Origin: Novosphingobium sp. EMRT-2
GTDB taxonomy: Bacteria; Pseudomonadota; Alphaproteobacteria; Sphingomonadales; Sphingomonadaceae
Assembly (NCBI RefSeq): GCF_005145025.1
Contig: NZ_CP039695.1
Location: 434,001 to 498,000 of the forward strand
Length of the DNA stretch: 64,000 bases
Direction of reading: 5' to 3'
Shown here one piece after another: positions 8,625 through 17,142 of this stretch (the first letter of the stretch is position 1; the number at the start of each line of letters is the position of its first letter). The notes under the pieces were generated by a model. The model was not told where the DNA came from and ran no database searches. It was given only the letters and a program-made list of their open reading frames with translations. The translations under genes and the position numbers were made by a program.

Positions 8625-9569
8625 TCAGGCACCAATTCGGAGGAAACGATCCGCGCGCATCGTGCGCAGGGCATCGGGCGACTTGCCTGCCAGCCCGTCC
8701 AGCTCCTGCGCGATGGCCTGCGAAAGAGCCGCCGCCGTGGCTGCGGGATCGCGATGGGCGCCGCCTACCGGTTCCGGCACGATCCGGTCGATCACGCCCA
8801 GCGCCAGCAGGTCCTGCGCCGTCACTTTCATCGCCTCGGCCGCTTCTGGGGCCTTTTCCGAAGTGCGCCACAGGATCGAAGCGCAGCCTTCGGGCGAGAT
8901 CACCGAATAGACCGCGTGTTCCAGCATCAGCACGCGCTCGGCGCTTGCCAGCGCCACCGCACCGCCCGAACCGCCCTCACCCACGATCGTTGCCACCATC
9001 GGCACGCCGAGTGCGAGGCACGCTTCGGTCGAACGGGCGATGGCCTCGGCCTGTCCGCGCTCCTCCGCCTCCACGCCGGGAAACGCGCCTGAAGTATCGA
9101 CCAGCGTCACCACCGGCAGGCCGAAACGGCTGGCCAGTTCCATCAGGCGCACCGCCTTGCGATAGCCCTCGGGCTTGCCCATGCCGAAGTTGTGGCGGAT
9201 GCGGCTTTGCGTATCGTTGCCCTTCTCGTGGCCGATCAGCATGACCCGGCGATCGCCCAGCAGCGCGAACCCGCCGATGATCGCCTGGTCCTCGCCATAG
9301 AGCCGATCGCCGCCCAGCGGCATGAAGCCTTCGAACATGCGTTCGACATAGTCACGGAAATGCGGGCGGGCAGGATGGCGAGCGACCTGCGTCTTCTGCC
9401 ACGGCGTCAGCGCCTTGTAGGTGCTGGCCAGCAGTTCGGCGGACTTGTTTTCCAGCCGGCGGATTTCGGACGCGATGTCCAGTTCGCCGCTCTGCGCGGT
9501 CTCCCGAAGCTCGGCGATGCGCGCTTCCAGCGCGGCGACCGGCTTCTCGAATTCGAGATACGAAATCAT
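8625..9569 (-). CDS. accA: Acetyl-CoA carboxylase carboxyltransferase, alpha subunit
   Basis: 314 residues, the normal AccA length, starting MISYLEFEKP at 9569. Conserved parts are present: an N-terminal helical region (LEARIAELRE), RPHFRDYVERMFEGF, the GHEKGNDTQSRIRHNFGM segment and GEGGSGGAVALA of the carboxyltransferase active site. With AccD it moves the carboxyl group from biotin to acetyl-CoA in fatty-acid synthesis. A longer open frame continues to 10334 only because it overlaps xerD in another frame; that part is not AccA. It lies 32 bp after xerD on the same strand. Confidence 0.96.
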   Translation of the reverse strand: MISYLEFEKPVAALEARIAELRETAQSGELDIASEIRRLENKSAELLASTYKALTPWQKTQVARHPARPHFRDYVERMFEGFMPLGGDRLYGEDQAIIGGFALLGDRRVMLIGHEKGNDTQSRIRHNFGMGKPEGYRKAVRLMELASRFGLPVVTLVDTSGAFPGVEAEERGQAEAIARSTEACLALGVPMVATIVGEGGSGGAVALASAERVLMLEHAVYSVISPEGCASILWRTSEKAPEAAEAMKVTAQDLLALGVIDRIVPEPVGGAHRDPAATAAALSQAIAQELDGLAGKSPDALRTMRADRFLRIGA

Positions 9570-9601
9570 GGCAGACGCGCTAGGGCGGTGCGCGCCCGTG
9601 G

Positions 9602-10525
9602 TCAACTGCGTCCTGCGGCGCGTCCTGTGGACGCGGCCAGCGGATGCCGTTCGTTGACCAGCGCGACAAGCCGCGAGGCATCGACGTGGGTATATATCTG
9701 CGTGGTCGCGATGTCGGCATGGCCCAGCAGGGTCTGCAACACACGCAAGTCCGCCCCGCCTTCCAGGAGATGCGTGGCGAAGGCATGGCGCAGCACGTGC
9801 GGGCTGACCTTTTCGGGATCGATTCCGGCGCGCGCGGCCAGATCGCGCAGCAGCTGGAACAGGCGCACGCGCGTCAGGTGTCCGCCGCGTGGCGAAGGGA
9901 ACACAAAGCGGCCACCGGCGGGGCGCAGGCGCAGCCATTCCGCCAGCGCCCGGATCGCGCGCGCGCCCACGGGCAGGAGCCGCTGCTGGCCGCCCTTGCC
10001 GGTGATGGCCAGGAACGGCGCATCGCGCGGCACGGCGACGAGCGGCAGCGAGACCAGTTCCGTCGCGCGCAGGCCCGAGCCATAGAGCAGTTCGAGCAGG
10101 GCCAGCATGCGCACGCCATCGTGCGTGCCGGCGGTGGCTTCCTCTTCCGCCGTGGCGAACAGCCGGCCGATCTCGTCGTGATTGAGCAGGCGCGGCAACG
10201 GGCGGCGGGCGCGTGGACGCGGCATGGCGATGGACGGATCGTCGGCGCGCAGGCCCTCGTCGATCAGGAAGCCATAGAACTGGCGCAATGCCGACGCCTT
10301 GCGCGCGATGCTCGACGGCGAAAGGTCGGCCCAATGCCCGGCAAGCCCGGCGATAGCGTCGCGATCGGCCGTCGCCAGATCGCCGACGATGGCCTGCGCG
10401 CCGGTCAGATCGCGCCGATAGGCCTCGATGGTATTGGCGGCCGCGCCGCGCTCCGCCGCAAGCATGGACAGGAACGCGCCGATCGTGCCGCCAGGCAGCA
10501 CGGATAGAGGGCCGCCGCCAGTCAC
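9602..10525 (-). CDS. xerD: Tyrosine recombinase XerD
   Basis: 307 residues, starting at a GTG (10525) four bases after the upstream stop. The core-binding domain begins FLSMLAAERGAAANTIEAYR. The catalytic set is complete: Arg in YGSGLRATELVSL, HVLRHAFATHLLEGG for His-x-x-Arg, LLGHADI for the second His, and the nucleophile Tyr in TTQIYTHV. XerD with XerC resolves chromosome dimers at dif. Size and lack of neighbouring mobile genes argue for the housekeeping recombinase rather than an integrase. Confidence 0.92.
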   Translation of the reverse strand: MTGGGPLSVLPGGTIGAFLSMLAAERGAAANTIEAYRRDLTGAQAIVGDLATADRDAIAGLAGHWADLSPSSIARKASALRQFYGFLIDEGLRADDPSIAMPRPRARRPLPRLLNHDEIGRLFATAEEEATAGTHDGVRMLALLELLYGSGLRATELVSLPLVAVPRDAPFLAITGKGGQQRLLPVGARAIRALAEWLRLRPAGGRFVFPSPRGGHLTRVRLFQLLRDLAARAGIDPEKVSPHVLRHAFATHLLEGGADLRVLQTLLGHADIATTQIYTHVDASRLVALVNERHPLAASTGRAAGRS

Positions 10526-10529
10526 CCGG

Positions 10530-12371
10530 TCAGACCCGGGCCACCGCCTCTGCCGCGATCATCCGGGCTTCGCCGTCCAGGCCCACCCGGCGAAGCGCGG
10601 ACACGATATGGAACAGGTGAACCGCCGTCATCCGGTCCCACGAAGCGCCCTGCATGCCGAAGCCGGCCAGCAACGCGACGAGCGCGGGGTTGTTCGATTC
10701 CGCCGCCGCGTCGATCGCGCGGGTCCAGCGGGTCTGCCGCCCCATGTCGACGGAGAGCTTGCCCGCGAGCGTGGTGGCGGCCGAGGAATCGATGCGGCCC
10801 AGTCCCATCAGCCCGGCAAGCAGAAAACGAGAGCGCATCTGATCGGCACTATCGTCATTGGACTGGAAGGTATCCAGTGTTCCCGCGTCCACTGCCGAAA
10901 GCTTGTTCGGCGCGGCCAGCGCCAGCAATCCCCAGGCTTCACTACCAGCCTTGACATAGGGCGCCCAGCGCACCGCGTTCTGATCGAGGCCAGCGGTCAG
11001 CATCGAGGCGATCAGGCCGCTGGCACTATCGGCCATGCTTTCGCCCGGCACCACCCGCGCGGCGGCATAGGCCGTCAGCACAAGCCGGGAATAAGCGCGA
11101 TCGGGATCGGTGCCATCACCCCATAGGTCCTTGATCGCGCCCAGTCGATCATCGGCATCGGGCGCGACATAGGCGGTGCGCAGCTTGCCGGCGAGTGGCC
11201 CCCAGGTCTTGTCCGGGTCTTCCTGCGCGGCAATCTCACCATAGAGATCGACCATCGCCGCGCTCGAAAGGATGCCGCGCCCGGCTCCCACGTCGGCGGC
11301 AGATGCGCGTGCGGCCAGCGACAGCATGGGCGCGCGAACGGCGTAGAATTGATAGGCGGCCCCGGCCTTGGTGCGCAGGTCTTCGGGAGGCTCCAGCCCG
11401 GTCGCGAGCGAGATACCCGTGCGCCACGGCGTGAGCGTGGTAACGTCCTTCCACTCGATCGTGACGGCGCGGCGCGTGTTCGATGCCGCGCCGGCGAACT
11501 TCTGCGCCAGCAGGATGTCGATCTTCTCGCCATCGCCCCGCCGCATCGCGCGATCGAGCTGCGCCATCGCCGGCGGACCATCGCCGGTGAAGGCCGAACA
11601 GATCGCGCGGGCAAGGTCCCAGTCCCAGCCCTGGCGCCCAGCCGCCGTCAGCCCGGTGATGGGGCAGAGGCCCACCGGGTCGGCGGTGCCGAGGTAGCTG
11701 CCCATGGCAGCATCCTCCAGCCCCGGGGTGTAGAAACCGCTATCGACTTCCTGCACCATGGCGCGCGCGGCATCGGCTTCACCCATGCGCAGCAGCGCTT
11801 GCGCGCGGAGCGCCGCCCAGTCCGCGCCGTTCATGCCGACGGGGGTATCGAGCCGACTGGCCAGCGCGCGGCGCACCAGGATGTGCCCCCAGCGCGAAAC
11901 CAGGCTGCCGTTCATCCGCCCGATCACGCCTTCGACGAACGCGCCGTTGAGGAAATGGGTGGACGTGGCGGGAAAGCCACCATCCTGTTCGTCGATCACG
12001 CCGACCCGCGCCAGGCTGCGCTGGCTGGAAGCCGGCGTATCGAACTTGGGCGTGGCGCTGGCGATCAGCTGGTCGAGCAGGGCGGGGTCGATCGCATCGA
12101 GCAGCCCGTCGTCGACCGGCGCCGTTGACGCCGCCGGCGCGCCGGGAATGGGCTGGACCACCGGCACCGAAGTCGATGCCGCGGAACCCGGCGCCGTCGC
12201 CGCAGGAGCGGACGCCGAAGCGGCCGGACGCGACGCGGCCGGCTTCGGCGATGCCGCCGGCGCGGGCGCGTTATCGAAACCGGGAGGTAGCAATGATTCC
12301 TGCGCGGCAACCATGCCCGAGATGCCGGTCAGCGCGGCGCAGCCCAGCAAGGCAAGGCGCCAGCGATGCAT
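10530..12371 (-). CDS. Large exported protein of unknown function, helical-repeat-like
   Basis: 613 residues from the ATG at 12371, which begins a signal peptide (WRLALLGCAALTGISGMVAAQ). An Ala/Pro/Ser-rich low-complexity linker follows (about residues 35-75). The remainder is Ala-rich and apparently all-helical, with spaced motifs such as WAALRAQALLRMGEADAA that recall TPR-like repeats. I do not recognise a named family. An upstream in-frame extension exists but overlaps the small gene 12413-12556, so the signal-peptide start is preferred. It is followed four bases later by xerD. Confidence 0.65.
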   Translation of the reverse strand: MHRWRLALLGCAALTGISGMVAAQESLLPPGFDNAPAPAASPKPAASRPAASASAPAATAPGSAASTSVPVVQPIPGAPAASTAPVDDGLLDAIDPALLDQLIASATPKFDTPASSQRSLARVGVIDEQDGGFPATSTHFLNGAFVEGVIGRMNGSLVSRWGHILVRRALASRLDTPVGMNGADWAALRAQALLRMGEADAARAMVQEVDSGFYTPGLEDAAMGSYLGTADPVGLCPITGLTAAGRQGWDWDLARAICSAFTGDGPPAMAQLDRAMRRGDGEKIDILLAQKFAGAASNTRRAVTIEWKDVTTLTPWRTGISLATGLEPPEDLRTKAGAAYQFYAVRAPMLSLAARASAADVGAGRGILSSAAMVDLYGEIAAQEDPDKTWGPLAGKLRTAYVAPDADDRLGAIKDLWGDGTDPDRAYSRLVLTAYAAARVVPGESMADSASGLIASMLTAGLDQNAVRWAPYVKAGSEAWGLLALAAPNKLSAVDAGTLDTFQSNDDSADQMRSRFLLAGLMGLGRIDSSAATTLAGKLSVDMGRQTRWTRAIDAAAESNNPALVALLAGFGMQGASWDRMTAVHLFHIVSALRRVGLDGEARMIAAEAVARV

Positions 12372-12412
12372 GAACGCACGCCCGTTCTTCGATCTTGTCG
12401 GGGTATCGCGGC

Positions 12413-12556
12413 TCACGGTGCTGTCCCCGGGGCGTTTACCGGCTCTTCGATCCATTGTGTCGGCTCCGCTCCGCCCCTGATCCATGCTATCACCAATAAC
12501 GCCGCCACTACCGCAACAAGCACGGCCATGCCGCCAGCGACCAATACCTTGTTCAC
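12413..12556 (-). CDS. Small single-pass membrane protein (47 residues)
   Basis: Starts with GTG at 12556, preceded by AGGTGAGG. The product reads MNKVLVAGG, then a strong hydrophobic helix (MAVLVAVVAALLVIAWI), then a short acidic tail ending APGTAP. It ends 41 bp before the exported protein's ATG, on the same strand, so it is probably the first gene of that operon. Its function is unknown. The ribosome site, membrane helix and clean fit between neighbours support it as a real gene. Confidence 0.65.
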   Translation of the reverse strand: MNKVLVAGGMAVLVAVVAALLVIAWIRGGAEPTQWIEEPVNAPGTAP

Positions 12557-12649
12557 GCGACCTCACCTGCCGCTGCCTGCCACGCGCCATGCCGCGAAAT
12601 CCGCCCGACGCTTGCGCTGCGCAGTAGCGCAACTATAGGCGGCCCGGCA

Positions 12650-13231
12650 ATGGACCAAGACGCCGCCTCGCTCAACAGTACCGATCTGGCGCGGATCACC
12701 CGCCGGATCGACCGGCCGATCGTGCTGGTCGGCATGATGGGCGTGGGCAAGACCACCGTGGGACGCAAGCTGGCGGCGATGCTCCACCAGCCGTTCGTGG
12801 ACGCGGACGAGGAAATCGAACGGGCGGCCCAGATGTCGATCCCGGAAATCTTCACGACTTATGGCGAGCCTTACTTCCGCAGCGGCGAGCGGCGGGTGAT
12901 CGCCCGTCTCGTGGGCGAGGGCGCGACCACCGACCGCAAGATCCTGGCGACCGGCGGTGGCGCCTTCTGCGATGCGGAAACGCGCCAGCTGATCCTCGAC
13001 CGCGCCATCGCGGTCTGGCTGGACAGCGACGTCGATACGCTGGTGGAACGTGTCGGCCGCAAGGACAACCGCCCGTTGCTGCGCGGCGGCAACCCCCGTG
13101 AAATCCTTGCCAACCTGCGCGAGGAGCGCCAGCCCGCCTATGCGCAGGCGCCGATCCACGTTACCAGCGGCCATCAGCCGCATCAGGTGACCGCCGTGCG
13201 CATCCTGCGGGCGATCGATAACTGGTTGTAG
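12650..13231 (+). CDS. aroK: Shikimate kinase
   Basis: 193 residues. Walker A is GMMGVGKTT (about residues 28-36). DADEEIE is the Mg/shikimate-binding segment, LATGGGAF the glycine-rich shikimate site, and GRKDNRPLLRG the lid with its Arg. It phosphorylates shikimate at the 3-hydroxyl on the route to chorismate. It lies 11 bp upstream of aroB, the usual alphaproteobacterial order. An N-terminal arm of about 20 residues precedes the kinase fold. It is divergent from the small membrane protein gene. Confidence 0.96.
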   Translation: MDQDAASLNSTDLARITRRIDRPIVLVGMMGVGKTTVGRKLAAMLHQPFVDADEEIERAAQMSIPEIFTTYGEPYFRSGERRVIARLVGEGATTDRKILATGGGAFCDAETRQLILDRAIAVWLDSDVDTLVERVGRKDNRPLLRGGNPREILANLREERQPAYAQAPIHVTSGHQPHQVTAVRILRAIDNWL

Positions 13232-13242
13232 GAAACAACAGC

Positions 13243-14352
13243 ATGGTCACCATTCCTGTCGCCATCGCCGGCGCGCCATACGATGTCCGGATCGAAGCCG
13301 GATTGCTGGCGAAGGCGGGGACGCGTTGCCGCCCGTTCCTGCGCAAGAACACGGTGGCCATCGTCACCGACGAACACGTCGCCGCGCGCTGGCGCGAGAC
13401 GGTGGCGGCTTCGTTCGCGGCCGAGGGGATCGAAAGCCGCTGGCTGGTGCTGCCAGCGGGTGAGACAACCAAGAGCTGGGAACAGCTTGCGCACGTGATC
13501 GACTGGCTGCTGGCGCAGGAAGTCGAGCGCAAGGACAATATCGTGGCGCTGGGCGGCGGCGTGATCGGCGATCTCACCGGGTTCGCCGCCGCGATCGTCA
13601 AGCGCGGCTGCGGCTTCATCCAGATCCCGACGACGCTGCTGGCACAGGTCGATTCCAGCGTGGGCGGCAAGACCGCGATCAACACGCCCGCCGGCAAGAA
13701 CCTGGTCGGCACGTTCCACCAGCCGGTGCTGGTGCTGGCCGATCCGCTCTCGCTCGATACTCTGCCCGCGCGCGACGTGCGGGCGGGCTATGCCGAGGTC
13801 GTGAAGTATGGCCTGATCGATGACGCGCCGTTCTTCGAATGGTGCGAAGCCAACGGCCACCACCTGCTCGCGGGCGAGGCGGACGCGCGCGAATATGCGA
13901 TCGCGCGCAGTGTCGCCGCCAAGGCGCGGATCGTGGCGGCGGACGAGAAGGAAACCACCGGCGTCCGCGCCCTGCTCAACCTGGGGCACACGTTCGGGCA
14001 CGCGCTGGAAGCCGAAACCGGCTTTTCCGACTACCTGCTCCACGGCGAGGGCGTGGCGCTGGGCATGGTGCTGGCGGCGCGCTTTTCCGCGCGCCAGGGG
14101 CTTATGAACGGACAGGACGCCGAACGCGTGGCCGCGCACATCGGCGCGGTCGGGCTGCCCGCCTCGCTTGCTTCGCTGAACCTCTCCTGCGACGGACGGC
14201 GGCTGGCCGATCACATGCTCCACGACAAGAAGATGGACGCGGGCACCCTGCCCTTCCTGCTGCTGCGCGGCATCGGCGAGACGTTCCTGGCCAAGGACGT
14301 GGACCTGGGCGACGTGGCGGCATTCCTGGACGAGGAACTGGCGCGGGGCTGA
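13243..14352 (+). CDS. aroB: 3-Dehydroquinate synthase
   Basis: 369 residues, typical AroB length. Visible motifs are GGGVIGDLTGFAAA (NAD-binding), DSSVGGKTAIN, and NLGHTFGHALEAETGF with the metal-binding histidines. It converts DAHP to 3-dehydroquinate, the second step of the shikimate pathway, using NAD+ and a divalent metal. It follows aroK by 11 bp and is almost certainly co-transcribed with it. Its end is eight bases from the convergent DUF488 gene. Confidence 0.96.
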   Translation: MVTIPVAIAGAPYDVRIEAGLLAKAGTRCRPFLRKNTVAIVTDEHVAARWRETVAASFAAEGIESRWLVLPAGETTKSWEQLAHVIDWLLAQEVERKDNIVALGGGVIGDLTGFAAAIVKRGCGFIQIPTTLLAQVDSSVGGKTAINTPAGKNLVGTFHQPVLVLADPLSLDTLPARDVRAGYAEVVKYGLIDDAPFFEWCEANGHHLLAGEADAREYAIARSVAAKARIVAADEKETTGVRALLNLGHTFGHALEAETGFSDYLLHGEGVALGMVLAARFSARQGLMNGQDAERVAAHIGAVGLPASLASLNLSCDGRRLADHMLHDKKMDAGTLPFLLLRGIGETFLAKDVDLGDVAAFLDEELARG

Positions 14353-14360
14353 ACGGCGCG

Positions 14361-14807
14361 TCAGCCGGCCTCGTCCGGCAGCAGATCGACCACTTCAAAA
14401 TCGGGCAGCACCGCCTTGCGCAGCAGGGTGCGGTGGCATTCGCTGGCCGCGCGTTCGTAGCACAGCAGCGCCACCTTGCGTTCAAGCGCCAGTTCCGTGA
14501 GTTGCACCCCCGCCAACACCGCTTCGGGCAGATCGAGCTGCGCCGCGTAGATCCGTTCCAGCGTGGCGTGATCGTGCCGGCGCGCGGCGGCGCGGCCGTC
14601 CGCCGGGGTGCCGAGCGCCTTGAAATGGCGATACTCGATCCCCGCCTCGCGCGCGTTGGCAGCCAGCGCGGACTTCGAGAAACCGGGGCGGCGCGAAAGC
14701 GGCAGGGCGCGCACATCGGCCAGCAGGTCCACGCCCGCGCGGTTGAGCGCGGCCATTACCCCGGCCACGGTCGCCTGTTCGTAACCGATGGTCCAGATCA
14801 CCGGCAT
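14361..14807 (-). CDS. DUF488 family protein
   Basis: 148 residues. The N-terminal TIGYEQATVAGVMAALN, LLADVRALPLSRRPGFSK and the late LLCYERAASECHRTLL are characteristic of DUF488, a small family of unknown function with conserved Arg, Cys and His residues. The ATG shares one base with the stop of the upstream CsaA-like gene (TGATG), so the two are translationally coupled. Confidence 0.85.
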   Translation of the reverse strand: MPVIWTIGYEQATVAGVMAALNRAGVDLLADVRALPLSRRPGFSKSALAANAREAGIEYRHFKALGTPADGRAAARRHDHATLERIYAAQLDLPEAVLAGVQLTELALERKVALLCYERAASECHRTLLRKAVLPDFEVVDLLPDEAG

Positions 14808-15178
14808 CAGAACAGCCGCGATCCGTCGGGCACGGGCCTGTCGGGCGCAAACAGCACGACGCGCCCCTGCTCGTCCGCGAAGCCGAGCGTCAGCACTTCG
14901 GACACCATCTTGCCGATCTGGCGCGGCGGAAAATTGACCACCGCCGCCACCTGCCGCCCGATCAGCAGTTCGCCTTCATAGAGCGCGGCGATCTGCGCGC
15001 TGCTTTTCTTGACGCCCAGTCCCGCGCCGAAATCGATCCACAGCTTCAGGCTGGGCTTGCGCGCTTCCGGGAAGAGTTCGACCTGAATGATCGTGCCGAC
15101 GCGAATGTCGACTTTCAGGAAATCGTCAAAGGATATGGTTTCGGCCGGCGGCGCGGCGGGATCATGATCGAGATGCAT
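14807..15178 (-). CDS. tRNA-binding domain protein, CsaA-like
   Basis: 123 residues from the ATG at 15178 (MHLDHDPAAPP). The fold begins FLKVDIRVGTIIQVE and includes KKSSAQIAALY and AVVNFPPRQIGKMVSEVLTLGF, the conserved signature of CsaA-type OB-fold tRNA-binding proteins. CsaA has been described as a chaperone-like, secretion-linked tRNA binder in Bacillus; the role in proteobacteria is unclear. An in-frame GTG further upstream would add 18 residues that do not match the family. It is coupled to the DUF488 gene. Confidence 0.85.
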   Translation of the reverse strand: MHLDHDPAAPPAETISFDDFLKVDIRVGTIIQVELFPEARKPSLKLWIDFGAGLGVKKSSAQIAALYEGELLIGRQVAAVVNFPPRQIGKMVSEVLTLGFADEQGRVVLFAPDRPVPDGSRLF

Positions 15179-15256
15179 CGGCGCATTGTGGGGATCGCAG
15201 CGCGGACCGCAACCCCCGTCTCCCGTGCCCACGCCACCATGTGAGCCGGTTTCCGG

Positions 15257-16039
15257 TCAGCGCCCCGTGAACGCGGGCTTGCGCTTCTGGAGGAAAGCAA
15301 GGCCGCCTTCCATCGCGTCGGCACTGTTGCCGGCCACACGTTGTCCCTCGGCTTCGGCCAGCAGCGTTTCGGCCAGGCTGTGTTCCAGCGCGGTCAGGAT
15401 GTTGTGGCGCATCGTGGCATAGGCCAGCGTCGGCCCGGCGGCGAGCCGCGCGGCCAGCGCGGATACCTCGGCATCGAGATCGGCGTCTTCCACCGCCTTG
15501 TGGATCAGGCCCCAGTCGAGCGCCTTGTCCGCGCCGATCTTCTCGCCCAGCATCATCATCTCGGTAGCGCGGGCCTTGCCGATCAGGCGGGGAAGAATCC
15601 AGCTCGATCCGCCATCGGGAACCAGGCCGATGTTGACGAACGCCTGGAGGAAATAGCCGCTCTTGCCCGCGATCACGAAGTCCGCCGTCAGCGCGATCGA
15701 GCAGCCCACGCCGGCCGCCGCGCCGTTGACCGCCGAAATGATCGGCAGGTTCAGCCGGGCCAGCTTCATGATCGCCGGGTTGTAATGCCCCTGCAGCGCC
15801 AGGTAGCTTCCCTCGCCCGCGCCGGTGGTGCGATCGCCGCGCGCCTGGAGATCCGCGCCCGAACAGAACGCCCGGCCCGCGCCCTTCAGCACCAGTACGC
15901 GGGCATCGCCCAGATGATCGAGCGCATCGGAAATCTCGCCCGCCATCGGCAGCGAGCAGGCATTGAGCCGCTCGGGCCGGTTCAGCGTGATCGTGGCCAC
16001 GCCATCGGTGACATCGAGCAGGATCGTTTCATAAGCCAT
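15257..16039 (-). CDS. Enoyl-CoA hydratase/isomerase family protein
   Basis: 260 residues, full length for the crotonase fold. The oxyanion-hole and CoA-binding segments are present: GRAFCSGADLQA and ISAVNGAAAGVGCSIAL. The active-site stretch reads AFVNIGLVPDGGSSW, in which the second catalytic acid is Asp, as in PaaG-like isomerases, rather than the Glu-Glu pair of classical hydratases. It is thus either a hydratase or a PaaG-type isomerase. A palindrome 57 bp upstream suggests control by a TetR-type regulator of acyl-CoA metabolism. Confidence 0.85.
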   Translation of the reverse strand: MAYETILLDVTDGVATITLNRPERLNACSLPMAGEISDALDHLGDARVLVLKGAGRAFCSGADLQARGDRTTGAGEGSYLALQGHYNPAIMKLARLNLPIISAVNGAAAGVGCSIALTADFVIAGKSGYFLQAFVNIGLVPDGGSSWILPRLIGKARATEMMMLGEKIGADKALDWGLIHKAVEDADLDAEVSALAARLAAGPTLAYATMRHNILTALEHSLAETLLAEAEGQRVAGNSADAMEGGLAFLQKRKPAFTGR

Positions 16040-16095
16040 CGTCAGACACCCTCCGCGTCAGGCGCACGCGGCGCACAGGCCGGCCGCCAGTCGAT

Positions 16096-16111
16096 TTAAT
16101 CGATCGGTTAA
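16096..16111. promoter_or_regulatory. Candidate operator upstream of enoyl-CoA hydratase gene
   Basis: TTAATCGATCGGTTAA is a 16-bp inverted repeat matching at seven of eight half-site positions. It sits 57 bp upstream of the minus-strand gene starting at 16039 and downstream of glk. Size and symmetry are those of TetR-family operators. The regulator gene is not in the window. Confidence 0.5.
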
Positions 16112-16151
16112 GTGCAGGGCTATGCGAGCGGCGCGCGCTTTGCAAGCACGT

Positions 16152-17126
16152 TCAGCGCGCGTGCGTCTGCGCGAAGGCGGCGGCCGCGCCGAACAGGCCC
16201 GGCTGCGGATGAGTGATGAGCTTGACCGGCATGGCGGCCATCATGCCCTCGAACCGGCCCTTGGCGCGGAAGCGTTCGGCAAAGCCGGAAGCCAGCAACA
16301 CGTCCTTGATGCGCAGGCCCAGGCCGCCAGCCATGACCAGCGCCGCCGAACCATGCGTCAGCGCCAGATCGCCCGCCACGCTGCCCAGCGACAGGCAGAA
16401 GCGATCGACCGCCGCCGCCGCCAGGCTGTCCTCGCCCGCCATCCCCAGCGTCCACAGCTCCTTGTCGGTGCGCGGGGTGAACGGCTTGCCCTCGATCGCG
16501 GCCAGCGTTTCGTAGATGTCGACGATGCCGGGGCCGGCCACCACCCTCTCCACCGACACGCGGCGGTGGCGCTTGCGCAGGCGGGCGAGGATGGCGTCCT
16601 CGATCCCGTCGAGCGGCGCGAAATCGATGTGCCCCCCCTCGGTCGGCTGCACGCGATAAGCGCCGCCATGACGCCACAGCTGCGCAACGCCCAACCCGGT
16701 GCCGGGGCCGACCACACTGAGCACGCCCTCTTCGGGCAAGGGCGCGTCCGGCCCGGTCAGGTGGACGAAATGTTCCGGCGCGGCCTGTGCCACCGCATGG
16801 GCCACGGCAGCGAAATCATTGACCACCACATAGTCGTCCGCGCCCAGCTTCTCGGGAATCAGCGCCGGGCGGATGATCCAAGGATTGTTGGTAAAGCGGA
16901 TGATTTCTCCGCCGACCGGGCCGGCCACCGCGATCGCCGCCGCCTTCGGCAAGGGCGTGCCAAGCGTGCGGCCGAACTCCTCCCAGGCAAGCTGGAAGCT
17001 GCCGTGTTCGGCGGTCTTGAGCGTCACCGCCTCGCCCAGCGAGACGACGCGGCCCTGCTCCACTTCGGCAAGGGCAAAGCGCGCATGCGTTCCGCCGATA
17101 TCGACCGCGACCAGTTGCATCCCCAT
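16152..17126 (-). CDS. glk: Glucokinase
   Basis: 324 residues, the length of the bacterial Glk family. It starts [19 protein letters not shown] (phosphate-1 loop), has [11 protein letters not shown] with the catalytic Asp, and [13 protein letters not shown] (phosphate-2). It phosphorylates glucose to glucose-6-phosphate, feeding Zwf encoded upstream in the same operon. It begins 16 bp after edd. Placing glk last with zwf, pgl and edd joins glucose entry to the Entner-Doudoroff route. Confidence 0.95.
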   Translation of the reverse strand: MGMQLVAVDIGGTHARFALAEVEQGRVVSLGEAVTLKTAEHGSFQLAWEEFGRTLGTPLPKAAAIAVAGPVGGEIIRFTNNPWIIRPALIPEKLGADDYVVVNDFAAVAHAVAQAAPEHFVHLTGPDAPLPEEGVLSVVGPGTGLGVAQLWRHGGAYRVQPTEGGHIDFAPLDGIEDAILARLRKRHRRVSVERVVAGPGIVDIYETLAAIEGKPFTPRTDKELWTLGMAGEDSLAAAAVDRFCLSLGSVAGDLALTHGSAALVMAGGLGLRIKDVLLASGFAERFRAKGRFEGMMAAMPVKLITHPQPGLFGAAAAFAQTHAR

Positions 17127-17142
17127 CCCCGGTTTTTACGTG

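Noticed and set aside
8625..10334. Apparent 569-residue fusion ending in AccA
   Set aside because: Only the last 314 residues are AccA; the upstream part is xerD read in another frame.
9602..10525. Tyrosine recombinase as sign of a mobile element
   Set aside because: It is a full XerD-type housekeeping recombinase beside accA, with no att-like repeats or mobile genes nearby.
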